A stretch of 64,000 nt of DNA from Argentina anserina (Eukaryota > Streptophyta > Magnoliopsida > Rosales > Rosaceae): contig NW_026089405.1 in NCBI RefSeq assembly GCF_933775445.1, positions 1 through 64,000 on the forward strand. Direction: 5' to 3'. Shown here one piece after another: positions 46,807-59,627 of the stretch. A model generated the notes under the pieces. It did no database searches, was not told where the DNA came from, and worked only from the letters and a program-made list of their open reading frames with translations. Position 1 is the first letter of the stretch. Every line of letters starts with the position of its first letter. Both the position numbers and the translations under genes were made by a program.

Positions 46807-48879
46807 TCGTTTGAGTATGTTTATTATTACAATTTGCGTATCTTTTCAATTCTCGTTTGAGTATCTTTCCGTAAGGCTTTCTGATGCGAGTTTCTATTGA
46901 ATTTTAGAGTGTTTCCAGTGTGGGTATGTGTTTCTTTCAAACTGAGTATCTTTCTACCGTTTGAGTATGTTTACTATTGCACTTTGAGTATCTTTTCAAT
47001 TCTCGTTTGAGTATCTTTCTGAACGGCTTTCGATGCGAGTTTTTCTTGAATTTGAGAGTGTTTCCAGTGTGGGCGTGTGTTTCTTTCAAACTGAGTATCT
47101 TTCTATCGTTTGAGTATGTTTACTATTACAATTTGAGTATCTTTTCAATTCTCGTTTGAGTATCTTTCTGTATGCCTTTCTGATGCGAGTTTTTCTTGAA
47201 TTTGAGTGTGTTTCCAGTGTGGGCGTGTGTTTCTTTCAAACTGAGTATCTTTCTACCGTTTGAGTATGTTTACTATTGCACTTTGAGTATCTTTTAAAAT
47301 CTCATTTGAGTATCTTTCTGTAAGCCTTTCTGATGCGAGTTTTTCTTGAATTTGAGAGTGTTTCCAGTGTGGGCGTGTGTTTCTTTCAAACTGAGTATCT
47401 TTCTACCGTTTGAGTATGTTTACTATAGCACTTTGAGTATCTTTTCAATTCTCGTTTGAGTATCTTTCTGAACGGCTTTCGATGCGAGTTTTTCTTGACT
47501 TTGAGAGTGTTTCCAGTGTGGGCGTGTGTTTCTTTCAAACTGAGTATCTTTCTATCGTTTGAGTATGTTTACTATTGCACTTTGAGTATCTTTTCAATTC
47601 TCGTTTGAGTATCTTTCTGTAAGCCTTTCTGATCCGAGTTTCTATTGAATTTGAGAGTGTTTCCAGTGTGGGCGTGTGTTTCTTTCAAACTGAGTATCTT
47701 TCTACCGTTTGAGTATGTTTACTAATGCACTTTGAGTATCTTTTCAATTCTCGTTTGAGTATCTTTCTGAACGGCTTTCGATGCGAGTTTTTCTTGAATT
47801 TGAGAGTGTTTCCAGTGTGGGCGTGTGTTTCTTTCAAACTGAGTATCTTTCTATCGTTTGAGTATGTTTACTATTGCACTTTGAGTATCTTTTCAATTCT
47901 CGGTTGAGTATCTTTCTGAACGGCTTTCGAACGCGAGTTTCTATTGAATTTGAGAGTGTTTCCAGTGTGGGCGTGTGTTTCTTTCAAACTGAGTATGTTT
48001 CTATCGTTTGAGTATGTTTACTATTGCACTTTAAGTATCTTTTCAATTCTCGTTCGAGTATCTTTCTTTAAGCCTTTCTGATCCGAGTTTCTATTTAATT
48101 TGAGAGTGTTTCCAGTGTGGGCGTGTGTTTCTTTCAAACTGAGTATCTTTCTATCGTTTGAGTATGTTTACTATTTCACTTTGAGTATCTTTTCCATTCT
48201 CGTTTGAGTATCTTTCTGTAAGCCTTTCTGATGCGAGTTTCTATTGAATTTAAGAGTGTTTCCAGTGTGGGCGTGTGTTTCTTTCAAACTGAGTATCTTT
48301 CTATCGTTTGAGTATGTTTACTATTGCACTTTGAGTATCTTTTCAATTCTCGTTTGAGTATCTTTCTTTAAGCCTTTCTGATCCGAGTTTCTATTTAATT
48401 TGAGAGTGTTTCCAGTGTGGGCGTGTGTTTCTTTCAAACTGAGTATCTTTCTATCGTTTGAGTATGTTTACTATTGCACTTTGAGTATCTTTTCCATTCT
48501 CGTTTGAGTATCTTTCCGTAAGGCTTTCTGATGCGAGTTTCTATTGAATTTTAGAGTGTTTCCAGTGTGGGCGTGTGTTTCTTTTAAACTGAGTATCTTT
48601 CTACCGTTTGAGTATGTTTACTATTGCACTTTGAGTATCTTTTCAATTCTCGTTTGAGTATCTTTCTGTAAGCCTTTCTGATCCGAGTTTCTATTGAATT
48701 TGAGAGTGTTTCCAGTGTGGGCGTGTGTTTCTTTCAAACTGAGTATCTTTCTACCGTTTGAGTATGTTTACTAATGCACTTTGAGTATCTTTTCAATTCT
48801 CGTTTGAGTATCTTTCTGAACGGCTTTCGATGCGAGTTTTTCTTGAATTTGAGAGTGTTTCCAGTGTGGGCGTGTGTTT
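46807..48879. repeat. Transitional zone with 1,049-bp and 300-bp periods
   Basis: About 14 monomers. A CTAATGCAC-type A monomer at 47,725 recurs at 48,774 (1,049 bp, seven monomers) together with its GATCCGAG neighbour. A pair with CTTTAAGCC-GATCCGAG-CTATTTAATTTG is duplicated at 48,061 and 48,361, exactly 300 bp apart. GTAAGGC leaders typical of the outer zones reappear here (near 46,870 and 48,520). Confidence 0.78.
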
Positions 48880-49225
48880 CTTTCAAACTGAGTATCTTTC
48901 TATCGTTTGAGTATGTTTACTATTGCAATTTGAGTATCTTTTCAATTCTCGTTTGAGTATCTTTCTGTATGCCTTTCTGATGCGAGTTTTTCTTGAATTT
49001 GAGTGTGTTTCCAGTGTGGGCGTGTGTTTCTTTCAAACTGAGTATCTTTCTACCGTTTGAGTATGTTTACTATTGCACTTTGAGTATCTTTTCAATTCTC
49101 GTTTGAGTATCTTTCTGTAAGGCTTTCTGATGCGAGTTTCTATTGAATTTGAGAGTGTTTCCAGTGTGGGCGTGTGTTTCTTTCAAACTGAGTATCTTTC
49201 TATCGTTTGAGTATGTTTACTATTG
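48880..49225. repeat. Partial 2,198-bp HOR unit at the left edge
   Basis: Matches the sequence 2,197 bp downstream, including the CTGTATGCCTTTC monomer with GAGTGTGTTTCC (near 48,965 and 51,162). To the left of about 48,880 the match is lost, so this is where the 2,198-bp array begins. Confidence 0.8.
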
Positions 49226-49243
49226 CAATCTTAGTATCTTTCT
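49117..49243. repeat. 127-bp type B monomer lacking one 23-bp block
   Basis: GTAAGG leaders at 49,117 and 49,244 are only 127 bp apart. GCAATCTTAGTATCTTTCTG joins what are normally two separate blocks, with the 23-bp GAGTATCTTTTC block lost. The same junction recurs with CAATCTTAG starting at 50,697, 51,423, 52,895, 53,621, 55,093, 55,819 and 57,291, two per 2,198-bp unit. Related forms with CAATATGAG (58,016) and TCAATTTGAG (60,084) occur in the 2,068-bp units. Confidence 0.93.
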
Positions 49244-51422
49244 GTAAGGCTTTCTGATGCGAGTTTCTATTGAATTTGAGAGTATTTCCAGTGTGGGCGT
49301 GTGTTTCTTTCAAACTGAGTATCTTTCTATCGTTTGAGTATGTTTACTATTGCAATCTGAGTATCTTTTCAATTCTCGTTTGAGTATCTTCTGTAAGGCT
49401 TTCTGATGCGAGTTTCTATTGAATTTGAGAGTATTTCCAGTGTGGGCGTGTGTTTCTTTCAAACTGAGTATCTTTCGATCATTTGAGTATGTTTACTATT
49501 GCACTTTGAGTATCTTTTCAATTCTCGTTTGAGTATCTTTCTGTAAGGCTTTCTGATGCGAGTTTCTATTGAATTTGAGAGTGTTTCCAGTGTGGGCGTG
49601 TGTTTCTTTCAAACTGAGTATCTTTCTATCGTTTGAGTATGTTTACTATTGCAATTTGAGTATCTTTTCAATTCTGGTTTAAGTATCTTTCTGAACGGCT
49701 TTCGATGCGAGTTTTTCTTGAATTTCAGAGTGTTTCCAGTGTGGGCGTGTGTTTGTTTCAAACTGAGTATCTTTCTATCATTTGAGTATGTTTACTATTA
49801 CAATTTGAGTATCTTTTCAATCTCGTTTGAGTATCTTTCCGTAAGGCTTTCGATGGGAGTTTTTCTTGAATTTTAGAGTGCTTCCAGTGTGGGCGTGTGT
49901 TTCTTTCAAACTGGGTATTTTCTATCGTTTGAGTATGTTTACTATTGCACTTTGAGTTTCTTTTCAATTCTCGTTTGAGTATCTTTCTATAAGCCTTTCT
50001 GTCGCGAGTTTCTATTGAATTTGAGAGTGTTTCCAGTGTGGGCGTGTGTTTCTTTCAAACTGAGTATCTTTCTACCGTTTGAGTATGTTTACTATTGCAC
50101 TTTGAGTATCTTTTCAATTCTCGTTTGAGTATCTTTCTGAATGGCTTTCGATGCGAGTTTTTCTTGAATTTGAGAGTGTTTCCAGTGTGGGCGTGTGTTT
50201 CTTTCAAACTGAGTATCTTTCTACCGTTTGAGTATGTTTACTATTGCACTTTGAGTATCTTTTCAATTCTCGTTTGAGTATCTTTCTGTAAGGCTTTCTG
50301 ATGCGAGTTTCTATTTAATTTGAGAGTATTTCCAGTGTGGGCGTGTGTTTCTTTCAAACTGAGTATCTTTCTATCGTTTGAGTATGTTTACTATTGCAAT
50401 TTGAGTATCTTTTCAATTCTCGTTTGAGTATCTTTCTGTATGCCTTTCTGATGCGAGTTTTTCTTGAATTTGAGTGTGTTTCCAGTGTGGGCGTGTGTTT
50501 CTTTCAAACTGAGTATCTTTCTACCGTTTGATTATGTTTACTATTGCACTTTGAGTATCTTTTCAATTCTCGTTTGAGTATCTTTCTATAAGGCTTTCTG
50601 ATGCGAGTTTCTATTGAATTTGAGAGTATTTCCAGTGTGGGCGTGTGTTTCTTTCAAACTGAGTATCTTTCTATCGTTTGAGTATGTTTACTATTGCAAT
50701 CTTAGTATCTTTCTGTAAGGCTTTCTGATGCGAGTTTCTATTGAATTTGAGAGTATTTCCAGTGTGGGCGTGTGTTTCTTTCAAACTGAGTATCTTTCTA
50801 TCGTTTGAGTATGTTTACTATTAAAATCTGAGTATCTTTTCAATTCTCGTTTGAGTATCTTCTGTAAGGCTTTCTGATGCTAGTTTCTATTGAATTTGAG
50901 AGTATTTCCAGTGTGGGCGTGTGTTTCTTTCAAACTGAGTATCTTTCTATCATTTGAGTATGTTTACTATTGCACTTTGAGTATCTTTTCAATTCTCGTT
51001 TGAGTATCTTTCTGTAAGGCTTTCTGATGCGAGTTTCTATTGAATTTGAGAGTGTTTCCAGTGTGGGCGTGTGTTTCTTTCAAACTGAGTATCTTTCTAT
51101 CGTTTGAGTATGTTTACTATTGCAATTTGAGTATCTTTTCAATTCTCGTTTGAGTATCTTTCTGTATGCCTTTCTGATGCGAGTTTTTCTTGAATTTGAG
51201 TGTGTTTCCAGTGTGGGCGTGTGTTTCTTTCAAACTGAGTATCTTTCTACCGTTTGAGTATGTTTACTATTGCACTTTGAGTATCTTTTCAATTCTCGTT
51301 TGAATATCTTTCTGTAAGGCTTTCTGATGCGAGTTTCTATTGAATTTGAGAGTGTTCCCAGTGTGGGCGTGTGTTTCTTTCAAACTGAGTATCTTTCTAT
51401 CGTTTGAGTATGTTTACTATTG
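49226..51422. repeat. 2,198-bp fifteen-monomer HOR, unit 1 (2,197 bp)
   Basis: Unit phased from the CAATCTTAG junction. It contains fifteen monomers, two of them 127 bp. Landmarks in order: CATCTTCTG-type short leader GAGTATCTTCTGTAAGG, CTTTCGATCATTTGAG, the CTGGTTTAAG type A monomer (49,649), GATGGGAGTTTTTC, CTGGGTATTTTC with GAGTTTCTTTTC, TTTCTGTCGCGA, CTGAATGGC, CTGTATGCC with GAGTGTGTTTCC, and a second 127-bp monomer. This unit has TCTCGTTTGAG with one T short near 49,820 (TTTTCAATCTCG), and CTGTCGCGAG where later units have CTGTCGCGAA. Confidence 0.9.
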
Positions 51423-53620
51423 CAATCTTAGTATCTTTCTGTAAGGCTTTCTGATGCGAGTTTCTATTGAATTTGAGAGTATTTCCAGTGTGGGCGTGTG
51501 TTTCTTTCAAACTGAGTATCTTTCTATCGTTTGAGTATGTTTACTATTAAAATCTGAGTATCTTTTCAATTCTCGTTTGAGTATCTTCTGTAAGGCTTTC
51601 TGATGCGAGTTTCTATTGAATTTGAGAGTATTTCCAGTGTGGGCGTGTGTTTCTTTCAAACTGAGTATCTTTCGATCATTTGAGTATGTTTACTATTGCA
51701 CTTTGAGTATCTTTTCAATTCTCGTTTGAGTATCTTTCTGTAAGGCTTTCTGATGCGAGTTTCTATTGAATTTGAGAGTGTTTCCAGTGTGGGCGTGTGT
51801 TTCTTTCAAACTGAGTATCTTTCTATCGTTTGAGTATGTTTACTATTGCAATTTGAGTATCTTTTCAATTCTGGTTTAAGTATCTTTCTGAACGGCTTTC
51901 GATGCGAGTTTTTCTTGAATTTCAGAGTGTTTCCAGTGTGGGCGTGTGTTTGTTTCAAACTGAGTATCTTTCTATCATTTGAGTATGTTTACTATTACAA
52001 TTTGAGTATCTTTTCAATTCTCGTTTGAGTATCTTTCCGTAAGGCTTTCGATGGGAGTTTTTCTTGAATTTTAGAGTGCTTCCAGTGTGGGCGTGTGTTT
52101 CTTTCAAACTGGGTATTTTCTATCGTTTGAGTATGTTTACTATTGCACTTTGAGTTTCTTTTCAATTCTCGTTTGAGTATCTTTCTATAAGCCTTTCTGT
52201 CGCGAATTTCTATTGAATTTGAGAGTGTTTCCAGTGTGGGCGTGTGTTTCTTTCAAACTGAGTATCTTTCTACCGTTTGAGTATGTTTACTATTGCACTT
52301 TGAGTATCTTTTCAATTCTCGTTTGAGTATCTTTCTGAATGGCTTTCGATGCGAGTTTTTATTGAATTTGAGAGTGTTTCCAGTGTGGGCGTGTGTTTCT
52401 TTCAAACTGAGTATCTTTCTACCGTTTGAGTATGTTTACTATTGCACTTTGAGTATCTTTTCAATTCTCGTTTGAGTATCTTTCTGTAAGGCTTTCTGAT
52501 GCGAGTTTCTATTTAATTTGAGAGTATTTCCAGTGTGGGCGTGTGTTTCTTTCAAACTGAGTATCTTTCTATCGTTTGAGTATGTTTACTATTGCAATTT
52601 GAGTATCTTTTCAATTCTCGTTTGAGTATCTTTCTGTATGCCTTTCTGATGCGAGTTTTTCTTGAATTTGAGTGTGTTTCCAGTGTGGGCGTGTGTTTCT
52701 TTCAAACTGAGTATCTTTCTACCGTTTGAGTATGTTTACTATTGCACTTTGAGTATCTTTTCAATTCTCGTTTGAGTATCTTTCTATAAGGCTTTCTGAT
52801 GCGAGTTTCTATTGAATTTGAGAGTGTTTCCAGTGTGGGCGTGTGTTTCTTTCAAACTGAGTATCTTTCTATCGTTTGAGTATGTTTACTATTGCAATCT
52901 TAGTATCTTTCTGTAAGGCTTTCTGATGCGAGTTTCTATTGAATTTTAGAGTATTTCCAGTGTGGGCGTGTGTTTCTTTCAAACTGAGTATCTTTCTATC
53001 GTTTGAGTATGTTTACTATTAAAATCTGAGTATCTTTTCAATTCTCGTTTGAGTATCTTCTGTAAGGCTTTCTGATGCTAGTTTCTATTGAATTTGAGAG
53101 TATTTCCAGTGTGGGCGTGTGTTTCTTTCAAACTGAGTATCTTTCTATCATTTGAGTATGTTTACTATTGCACTTTGAGTATCTTTTCAATTCTCGTTTG
53201 AGTATCTTTCTGTAAGGCTTTCTGATGCGAGTTTCTATTGAATTTGAGAGTGTTTCCAGTGTGGGCGTGTGTTTCTTTCAAACTGAGTATCTTTCTATCG
53301 TTTGAGTATGTTTACTATTGCAATTTGAGTATCTTTTCAATTCTCGTTTGAGTATCTTTCTGTATGCCTTTCTGATGCGAGTTTTTCTTGAATTTGAGTG
53401 TGTTTCCAGTGTGGGCGTGTGTTTCTTTCAAACTGAGTATCTTTCTACCGTTTGAGTATGTTTACTATTGCACTTTGAGTATCTTTTCAATTCTCGTTTG
53501 AATATCTTTCTGTAAGGCTTTCTGATGCGAGTTTCTATTGAATTTGAGAGTGTTCCCAGTGTGGGCGTGTGTTTCTTTCAAACTGAGTATCTTTCTATCG
53601 TTTGAGTATGTTTACTATTG
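51423..53620. repeat. 2,198-bp HOR, unit 2
   Basis: Same order of fifteen monomers as unit 1. It has GAGTTTTTATTG in the type A monomer near 52,355, where neighbours have GAGTTTTTCTTG, and AATTTTAGAGTATTTCC near 52,941, where other units have AATTTGAGAG. TTAAAATCTGAG near 51,547 recurs in later units. Confidence 0.92.
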
Positions 53621-55818
53621 CAATCTTAGTATCTTTCTGTAAGGCTTTCTGATGCGAGTTTCTATTGAATTTGAGAGTATTTCCAGTGTGGGCGTGTGTT
53701 TCTTTCAAACTGAGTATCTTTCTATCGTTTGAGTATGTTTACTATTAAAATCTGAGTATCTTTTCAATTCTCGTTTGAGTATCTTCTGTAAGGCTTTCTG
53801 ATGCGAGTTTCTATTGAATTTGAGAGTATTTCCAGTGTGGGCGTGTGTTTCTTTCAAACTGAGTATCTTTCGATCATTTGAGTATGTTTACTATTGCACT
53901 TTGAGTATCTTTTCAATTCTCGTTTGAGTATCTTTCTGTAAGGCTTTCTGATGCGAGTTTCTATTGAATTTGAGAGTGTTTCCAGTGTGGGCGTGTGTTT
54001 CTTTCAAACTGAGTATCTTTCTATCGTTTGAGTATGTTTACTATTGCAATTTGAGTATCTTTTCAATTCTGGTTTAAGTATCTTTCTGAACGGCTTTCGA
54101 TGCGAGTTTTTCTTGAATTTCAGAGTGTTTCCAGTGTGGGCGTGTGTTTGTTTCAAACTGAGTATCTTTCTATCATTTGAGTATGTTTACTATTACAATT
54201 TGAGTATCTTTTCAATTCTCGTTTGAGTATCTTTCCGTAAGGCTTTCGATGGGAGTTTTTCTTGAATTTTAGAGTGCTTCCAGTGTGGGCGTGTGTTTCT
54301 TTCAAACTGGGTATTTTCTATCGTTTGAGTATGTTTACTATTGCACTTTGAGTTTCTTTTCAATTCTCGTTTGAGTATCTTTCTATAAGCCTTTCTGTCG
54401 CGAATTTCTATTGAATTTGAGAGTGTTTCCAGTGTGGGCGTGTGTTTCTTTCAAACTGAGTATCTTTCTACCGTTTGAGTATGTTTACTATTGCACTTTG
54501 AGTATCTTTTCAATTCTCGTTTGAGTATCTTTCTGAATGGCTTTCGATGCGAGTTTTTCTTGAATTTGAGAGTGTTTCCAGTGTGGGCGTGTGTTTCTTT
54601 CAAACTGAGTATCTTTCTACCGTTTGAGTATGTTTACTATTGCACTTTGAGTATCTTTTCAATTCTCGTTTGAGTATCTTTCTGTAAGGCTTTCTGATGC
54701 GAGTTTCTATTTAATTTGAGAGTATTTCCAGTGTGGGCGTGTGTTTCTTTCAAACTGAGTATCTTTCTATCGTTTGAGTATGTTTACTATTGCAATTTGA
54801 GTATCTATTCAATTCTCGTTTGAGTATCTTTCTGTATGCCTTTCTGATGCGAGTTTTTCTTGAATTTGAGTGTGTTTCCAGTGTGGGCGTGTGTTTCTTT
54901 CAAACTGAGTATCTTTCTACCGTTTGAGTATGTTTACTATTGCACTTTGAGTATCTTTTCAATTCTCGTTTGAGTATCTTTCTATAAGGCTTTCTGATGC
55001 GAGTTTCTATTGAATTTGAGAGTGTTTCCAGTGTGGGCGTGTGTTTCTTTCAAACTGAGTATCTTTCTATCGTTTGAGTATGTTTACTATTGCAATCTTA
55101 GTATCTTTCTGTAAGGCTTTCTGATGCGAGTTTCTATTGAATTTGAGAGTATTTCCAGTGTGGGCGTGTGTTTCTTTCAAACTGAGTATCTTTCTATCGT
55201 TTGAGTATGTTTACTATTAAAATCTGAGTATCTTTTCAATTCTCGTTTGAGTATCTTCTGTAAGGCTTTCTGATGCTAGTTTCTATTGAATTTGAGAGTA
55301 TTTCCAGTGTGGGCGTGTGTTTCTTTCAAACTGAGTATCTTTCTATCATTTGAGTATGTTTACTATTGCACTTTGAGTATCTTTTCAATTCTCGTTTGAG
55401 TATCTTTCTGTAAGGCTTTCTGATGCGAGTTTCTATTGAATTTGAGAGTGTTTCCAATGTGGGCGTGTGTTTCTTTCAAACTGAGTATCTTTCTATCGTT
55501 TGAGTATGTTTACTATTGCAATTTGAGTATCTTTTCAATTCTCGTTTGAGTATCTTTCTGTATGCCTTTCTGATGCGAGTTTTTCTTGAATTTGAGTGTG
55601 TTTCCAGTGTGGGCGTGTGTTTCTTTCAAACTGAGTATCTTTCTACCGTTTGAGTATGTTTACTATTGCACTTTGAGTATCTTTTCAATTCTCGTTTGAA
55701 TATCTTTCTGTAAGGCTTTCTGATGCGAGTTTCTATTGAATTTGAGAGTGTTTCCAGTGTGGGCGTGTGTTTCTTTCAAACTGAGTATCTTTCTATCGTT
55801 TGAGTATGTTTACTATTG
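53621..55818. repeat. 2,198-bp HOR, unit 3
   Basis: Same monomer order. Private differences include GAGTATCTATTCAATTC near 54,800 and GTTTCCAATGTGG near 55,452. It retains the GTGCTTCCAGTG variant near 54,276 and the GTGTTCCCAGTG variant near 53,551 that are also in unit 2 at -2,198. Confidence 0.92.
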
Positions 55819-58015
55819 CAATCTTAGTATCTTTCTGTAAGGCTTTCTGATGCGAGTTTCTATTGAATTTGAGAGTATTTCCAGTGTGGGCGTGTGTTTC
55901 TTTCAAACTGAGTATCTTTCTATCGTTTGAGTATGTTTACTATTAAAATCTGAGTATCTTTTCAATTCTCGTTTGAGTATCTTCTGTAAGGCTTTCTGAT
56001 GCGAGTTTCTATTGAATTTGAGAGTATTTCCAGTGTGGGCGTGTGTTTCTTTCAAACTGAGTATCTTTCGATCATTTGAGTATGTTTACTATTGCACTTT
56101 GAGTATCTTTTCAATTCTCGTTTGAGTATCTTTCTGTAAGGCTTTCTGATGCGAGTTTCTATTGAATTTGAGAGTGTTTCCAGTGTGGGCGTGTGTTTCT
56201 TTCAAACTGAGTATCTTTCTATCGTTTGAGTATGTTTACTATTGCAATTTGAGTATCTTTTCAATTCTGGTTTAAGTATCTTTCTGAACGGCTTTCGATG
56301 CGAGTTTTTCTTGAATTTCAGAGTGTTTCCAGTGTGGGCGTGTGTTTGTTTCAAACTGAGTATCTTTCTATCATTTGAGTATGTTTACTATTACAATTTG
56401 AGTATCTTTTCAATTCTCGTTTGAGTATCTTTCCGTAAGGCTTTCGATGGGAGTTTTTCTTGAATTTTAGAGTGTTTCCAGTGTGGGCGTGTGTTTCTTT
56501 CAAACTGGGTATTTTCTATCGTTTGAGTATGTTTACTATTGCACTTTGAGTTTCTTTTCAATTCTCGTTTGAGTATCTTTCTATAAGCCTTTCTGTCGCG
56601 AATTTCTATTGAATTTGAGAGTGTTTCCAGTGTGGGCGTGTGTTTCTTTCAAACTGAGTATCTTTCTACCGTTTGAGTATGTTTACTATTGCACTTTGAG
56701 TATCTTTTCAATTCTCGTTTGAGTATCTTTCTGAATGGCTTTCGATGCGAGTTTTTCTTGAATTTGAGAGTGTTTCCAGTGTGGGCGTGTGTTTCTTTCA
56801 AACTGAGTATCTTTCTACCGTTTGAGTATGTTTACTATTGCACTTTGAGTATCTTTTCAATTCTCGTTTGAGTATCTTTCTGTAAGGCTTTCTGATGCGA
56901 GTTTCTATTGAATTTGAGAGTATTTCCAGTGTGGGCGTGTGTTTCTTTCAAACTGAGTATCTTTCTATCGTTTGAGTATGTTTACTATTGCAATTTGAGT
57001 ATCTTTTCAATTCTCGTTTGGGTATCTTTCTGTATGCCTTTCTGATGCGAGTTTTTCTTGAATTTGAGTGTGTTTCCAGTGTGGGCGTGTGTTTCTTTCA
57101 AACTGAGTATCTTTCTACCGTTTGAGTATGTTTACTATTGCACTTTGAGTATCTTTTCAATTCTCGTTTGAGTATCTTTCTATAAGGCTTTCTGATGCGA
57201 GTTTCTATTGAATTTGAGAGTGTTTCCAGTGTGGGCGTGTGTTTCTTTCAAACTGAGTATCTTTCTATCGTTTGAGTATGTTTACTATTGCAATCTTAGT
57301 ATCTTTCTGTAAGGCTTTCTGATGCGAGTTTCTATTGAATTTGAGAGTATTTCCAGTGTGGGCGTGTGTTTCTTTCAAACTGAGTATCTTTCTATCGTTT
57401 GAGTATGTTTACTATTCAAATTTGAGTATCTTTTCAATTCTCGTTTGAGTATCTTCTGTAAGGCTTTCTGATGCTAGTTTCTATTGAATTTGAGAGTATT
57501 TCCAGTGTGGGCGTGTGTTTCTTTCAAACTGAGTATCTTTCTATCATTTGAGTATGTTTACTATTGCACTTTGAGTATCTTTTCAATTCTCGTTTGAGTA
57601 TCTTTCTGTAAGGCTTTCTGATGCGAGTTTCTATTGAATTTGAGAGTGTTTCCAGTGTGGGCGTGTGTTTCTTTCAAACTGAGTATCTTTCTATCGTTTG
57701 AGTATGTTTACTATTGCAATTTGAGTATCTTTTCAATTCTGGTTTAAGTATCTTTCTGAACGGCTTTCGATGCGAGTTTTTCTTGAATTTCAGAGTGTTT
57801 CCAGTGTGGGCGTGTGTTTGTTTCAAACTGAGTATCTTTCTACCGTTTGAGTATGTTTACTATTGCACTTTGAGTATCTTTTCAATTCTCATTTGAGTAT
57901 CTTTCTGTAAGGCTTTCTGATGCGAGTTTCTATTGAATTTGAGAGTGTTTCCAGTGTGGGCGTGTGTTTCTTTTAAACTGAGTATCTTTCTATCGTTTGA
58001 GTATGTATACTATTG
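55819..58015. repeat. 2,198-bp HOR, unit 4 (2,197 bp)
   Basis: Same order over most of its length, with a private TTTGGGTATC near 57,018 and ACTATTCAAATTTGAG near 57,413. From about 57,840 it departs from units 1-3: the CTGGTTTAAG monomer at 57,714 is followed by CTACCGTTTGAG, GCACTTTGAG and CTCATTTGAG in place of CTATCATTTGAG and ACAATTTGAG. That change begins the 2,068-bp HOR. Confidence 0.88.
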
Positions 58016-59627
58016 CAATATGAGTATCTTTCTGTAAGGCTTTCTGATGCGAGTTTCTATTGAATTTGAGAGTATTTCCAGTGTGGGCGTGTGTTTCTTT
58101 CAAACTGAGTATCTTTCTATCGTTTGAGTATGTTTACTATTAAAATCTGAGTATCTTTTCAATTCTCGTTTGAGTATCTTCTGTAAGGCTTTCTGATGCG
58201 AGTTTCTATTGAATTTGAGAGTATTTCCAGTGTGGGCGTGTGTTTCTTTCAAACTGAGTATCTTTCTATCGTTTGAGTATGTTTACTATTGCACTTTGAG
58301 TATCTTTTCAATTCTCGTTTGAGTATCTTTCTGTAAGGCTTTCTGATGCGAGTTTCTATTGAATTTGAGAGTGTTTCCAGTGTGGGCGTGTGTTTCTTTC
58401 AAACTGAGTATCTTTCTATCGTTTGAGTATGTTTACTATTGCAATTTGAGTATCTTTTCAATTCTGGTTTAAGTATCTTTCTGAACGGCTTTCGATGCGA
58501 GTTTTTCTTGAATTTCAGAGTGTTTCCAGTGTGGGCGTGTGTTTGTTTCAAACTGAGTATCTTTCTATCATTTGAGTATGTTTACTATTACAATTTGAGT
58601 ATCTTTTCAATTCTCGTTTGAGTATCTTTCCGTAAGGCTTTCGATGGGAGTTTTTCTTGAATTTTAGAGTGTTTCCAGTGTGGGCGTGTGTTTCTTTCAA
58701 ACTGGGTATTTTCTATCGTTTGAGTATGTTTACTATTGCACTTTGAGTTTCTTTTCAATTCTCGTTTGAGTATCTTTCTATAAGCCTTTCTGTCGCGAAT
58801 TTCTATTGAATTTGAGAGTGTTTCCAGTGTGGGCGTGTGTTTCTTTCAAACTGAGTATCTTTCTACCGTTTGAGTATGTTTACTATTGCACTTTGAGTAT
58901 CTTTTCAATTCTCGTTTGAGTATCTTTCTGAACGGCTTTCGATGCGAGTTTTTCTTGAATTTGAGAGTGTTTCCAGTGTGGGCGTGTGTTTCTTTCAAAC
59001 TGAGTATCTTTCTACCGTTTGAGTATGTTTACTATTGCACTTTGAGTATCTTTTCAATTCTCGTTTGAGTATCTTTCTGTAAGGCTTTCTGATGCGAGTT
59101 TCTATTGAATTTGAGAGTATTTCCAGTGTGGGCGTGTGTTTCTTTCAAACTGAGTATCTTTCTATCGTTTGAGTATGTTTACTATTGCACTTTGAGTATC
59201 TTTTCAATTCTGGTTTAAGTATCTTTCTGAACGGCTTTCGATGCGAGTTTTTCTTGAATTTCAGAGTGTTTCCAGTGTGGGCGTGTGTTTGTTTCAAACT
59301 GAGTATCTTTCTATCGTTTGAGTATGTTTACTATTACAATTTGAGTATCTTTTCAATTCTCGTTTGAGTATCTTTCCGTAAGGCTTTCGATGGGAGTTTT
59401 TCTTGAATTTTAGAGTGTTTCCAGTGTGGGCGTGTGTTTCTTTCAAACTGGGTATTTTCTATCGTTTGAGTATGTTTACTATTGCACTTTGCGTTTCTTT
59501 TCAATTCTCGTTTGAGTATCTTTCTATAAGCCTTTCTGTTGCGAATTTCTATTGAATTTGAGAGTGTTTCCAGTGTGGGCGTGTGTTTCTTTCAAACTGA
59601 GTATCTTTCTATCGTTTGAGTATGTTT
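57560..59627. repeat. 2,068-bp HOR, first unit
   Basis: Fourteen monomers derived from the 2,198-bp unit. The CTGGTTTAAG monomer occurs three times in the unit (57,714, 58,439 and 59,185), and the last two are followed by GATGGGAG and CTGGGTATTTTC monomers, 746 bp apart, so part of the older unit has been duplicated and another part removed. The CTGTATGCC monomer of the older unit is missing. It overlaps the end of unit 4 of the 2,198-bp HOR. Confidence 0.87.
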
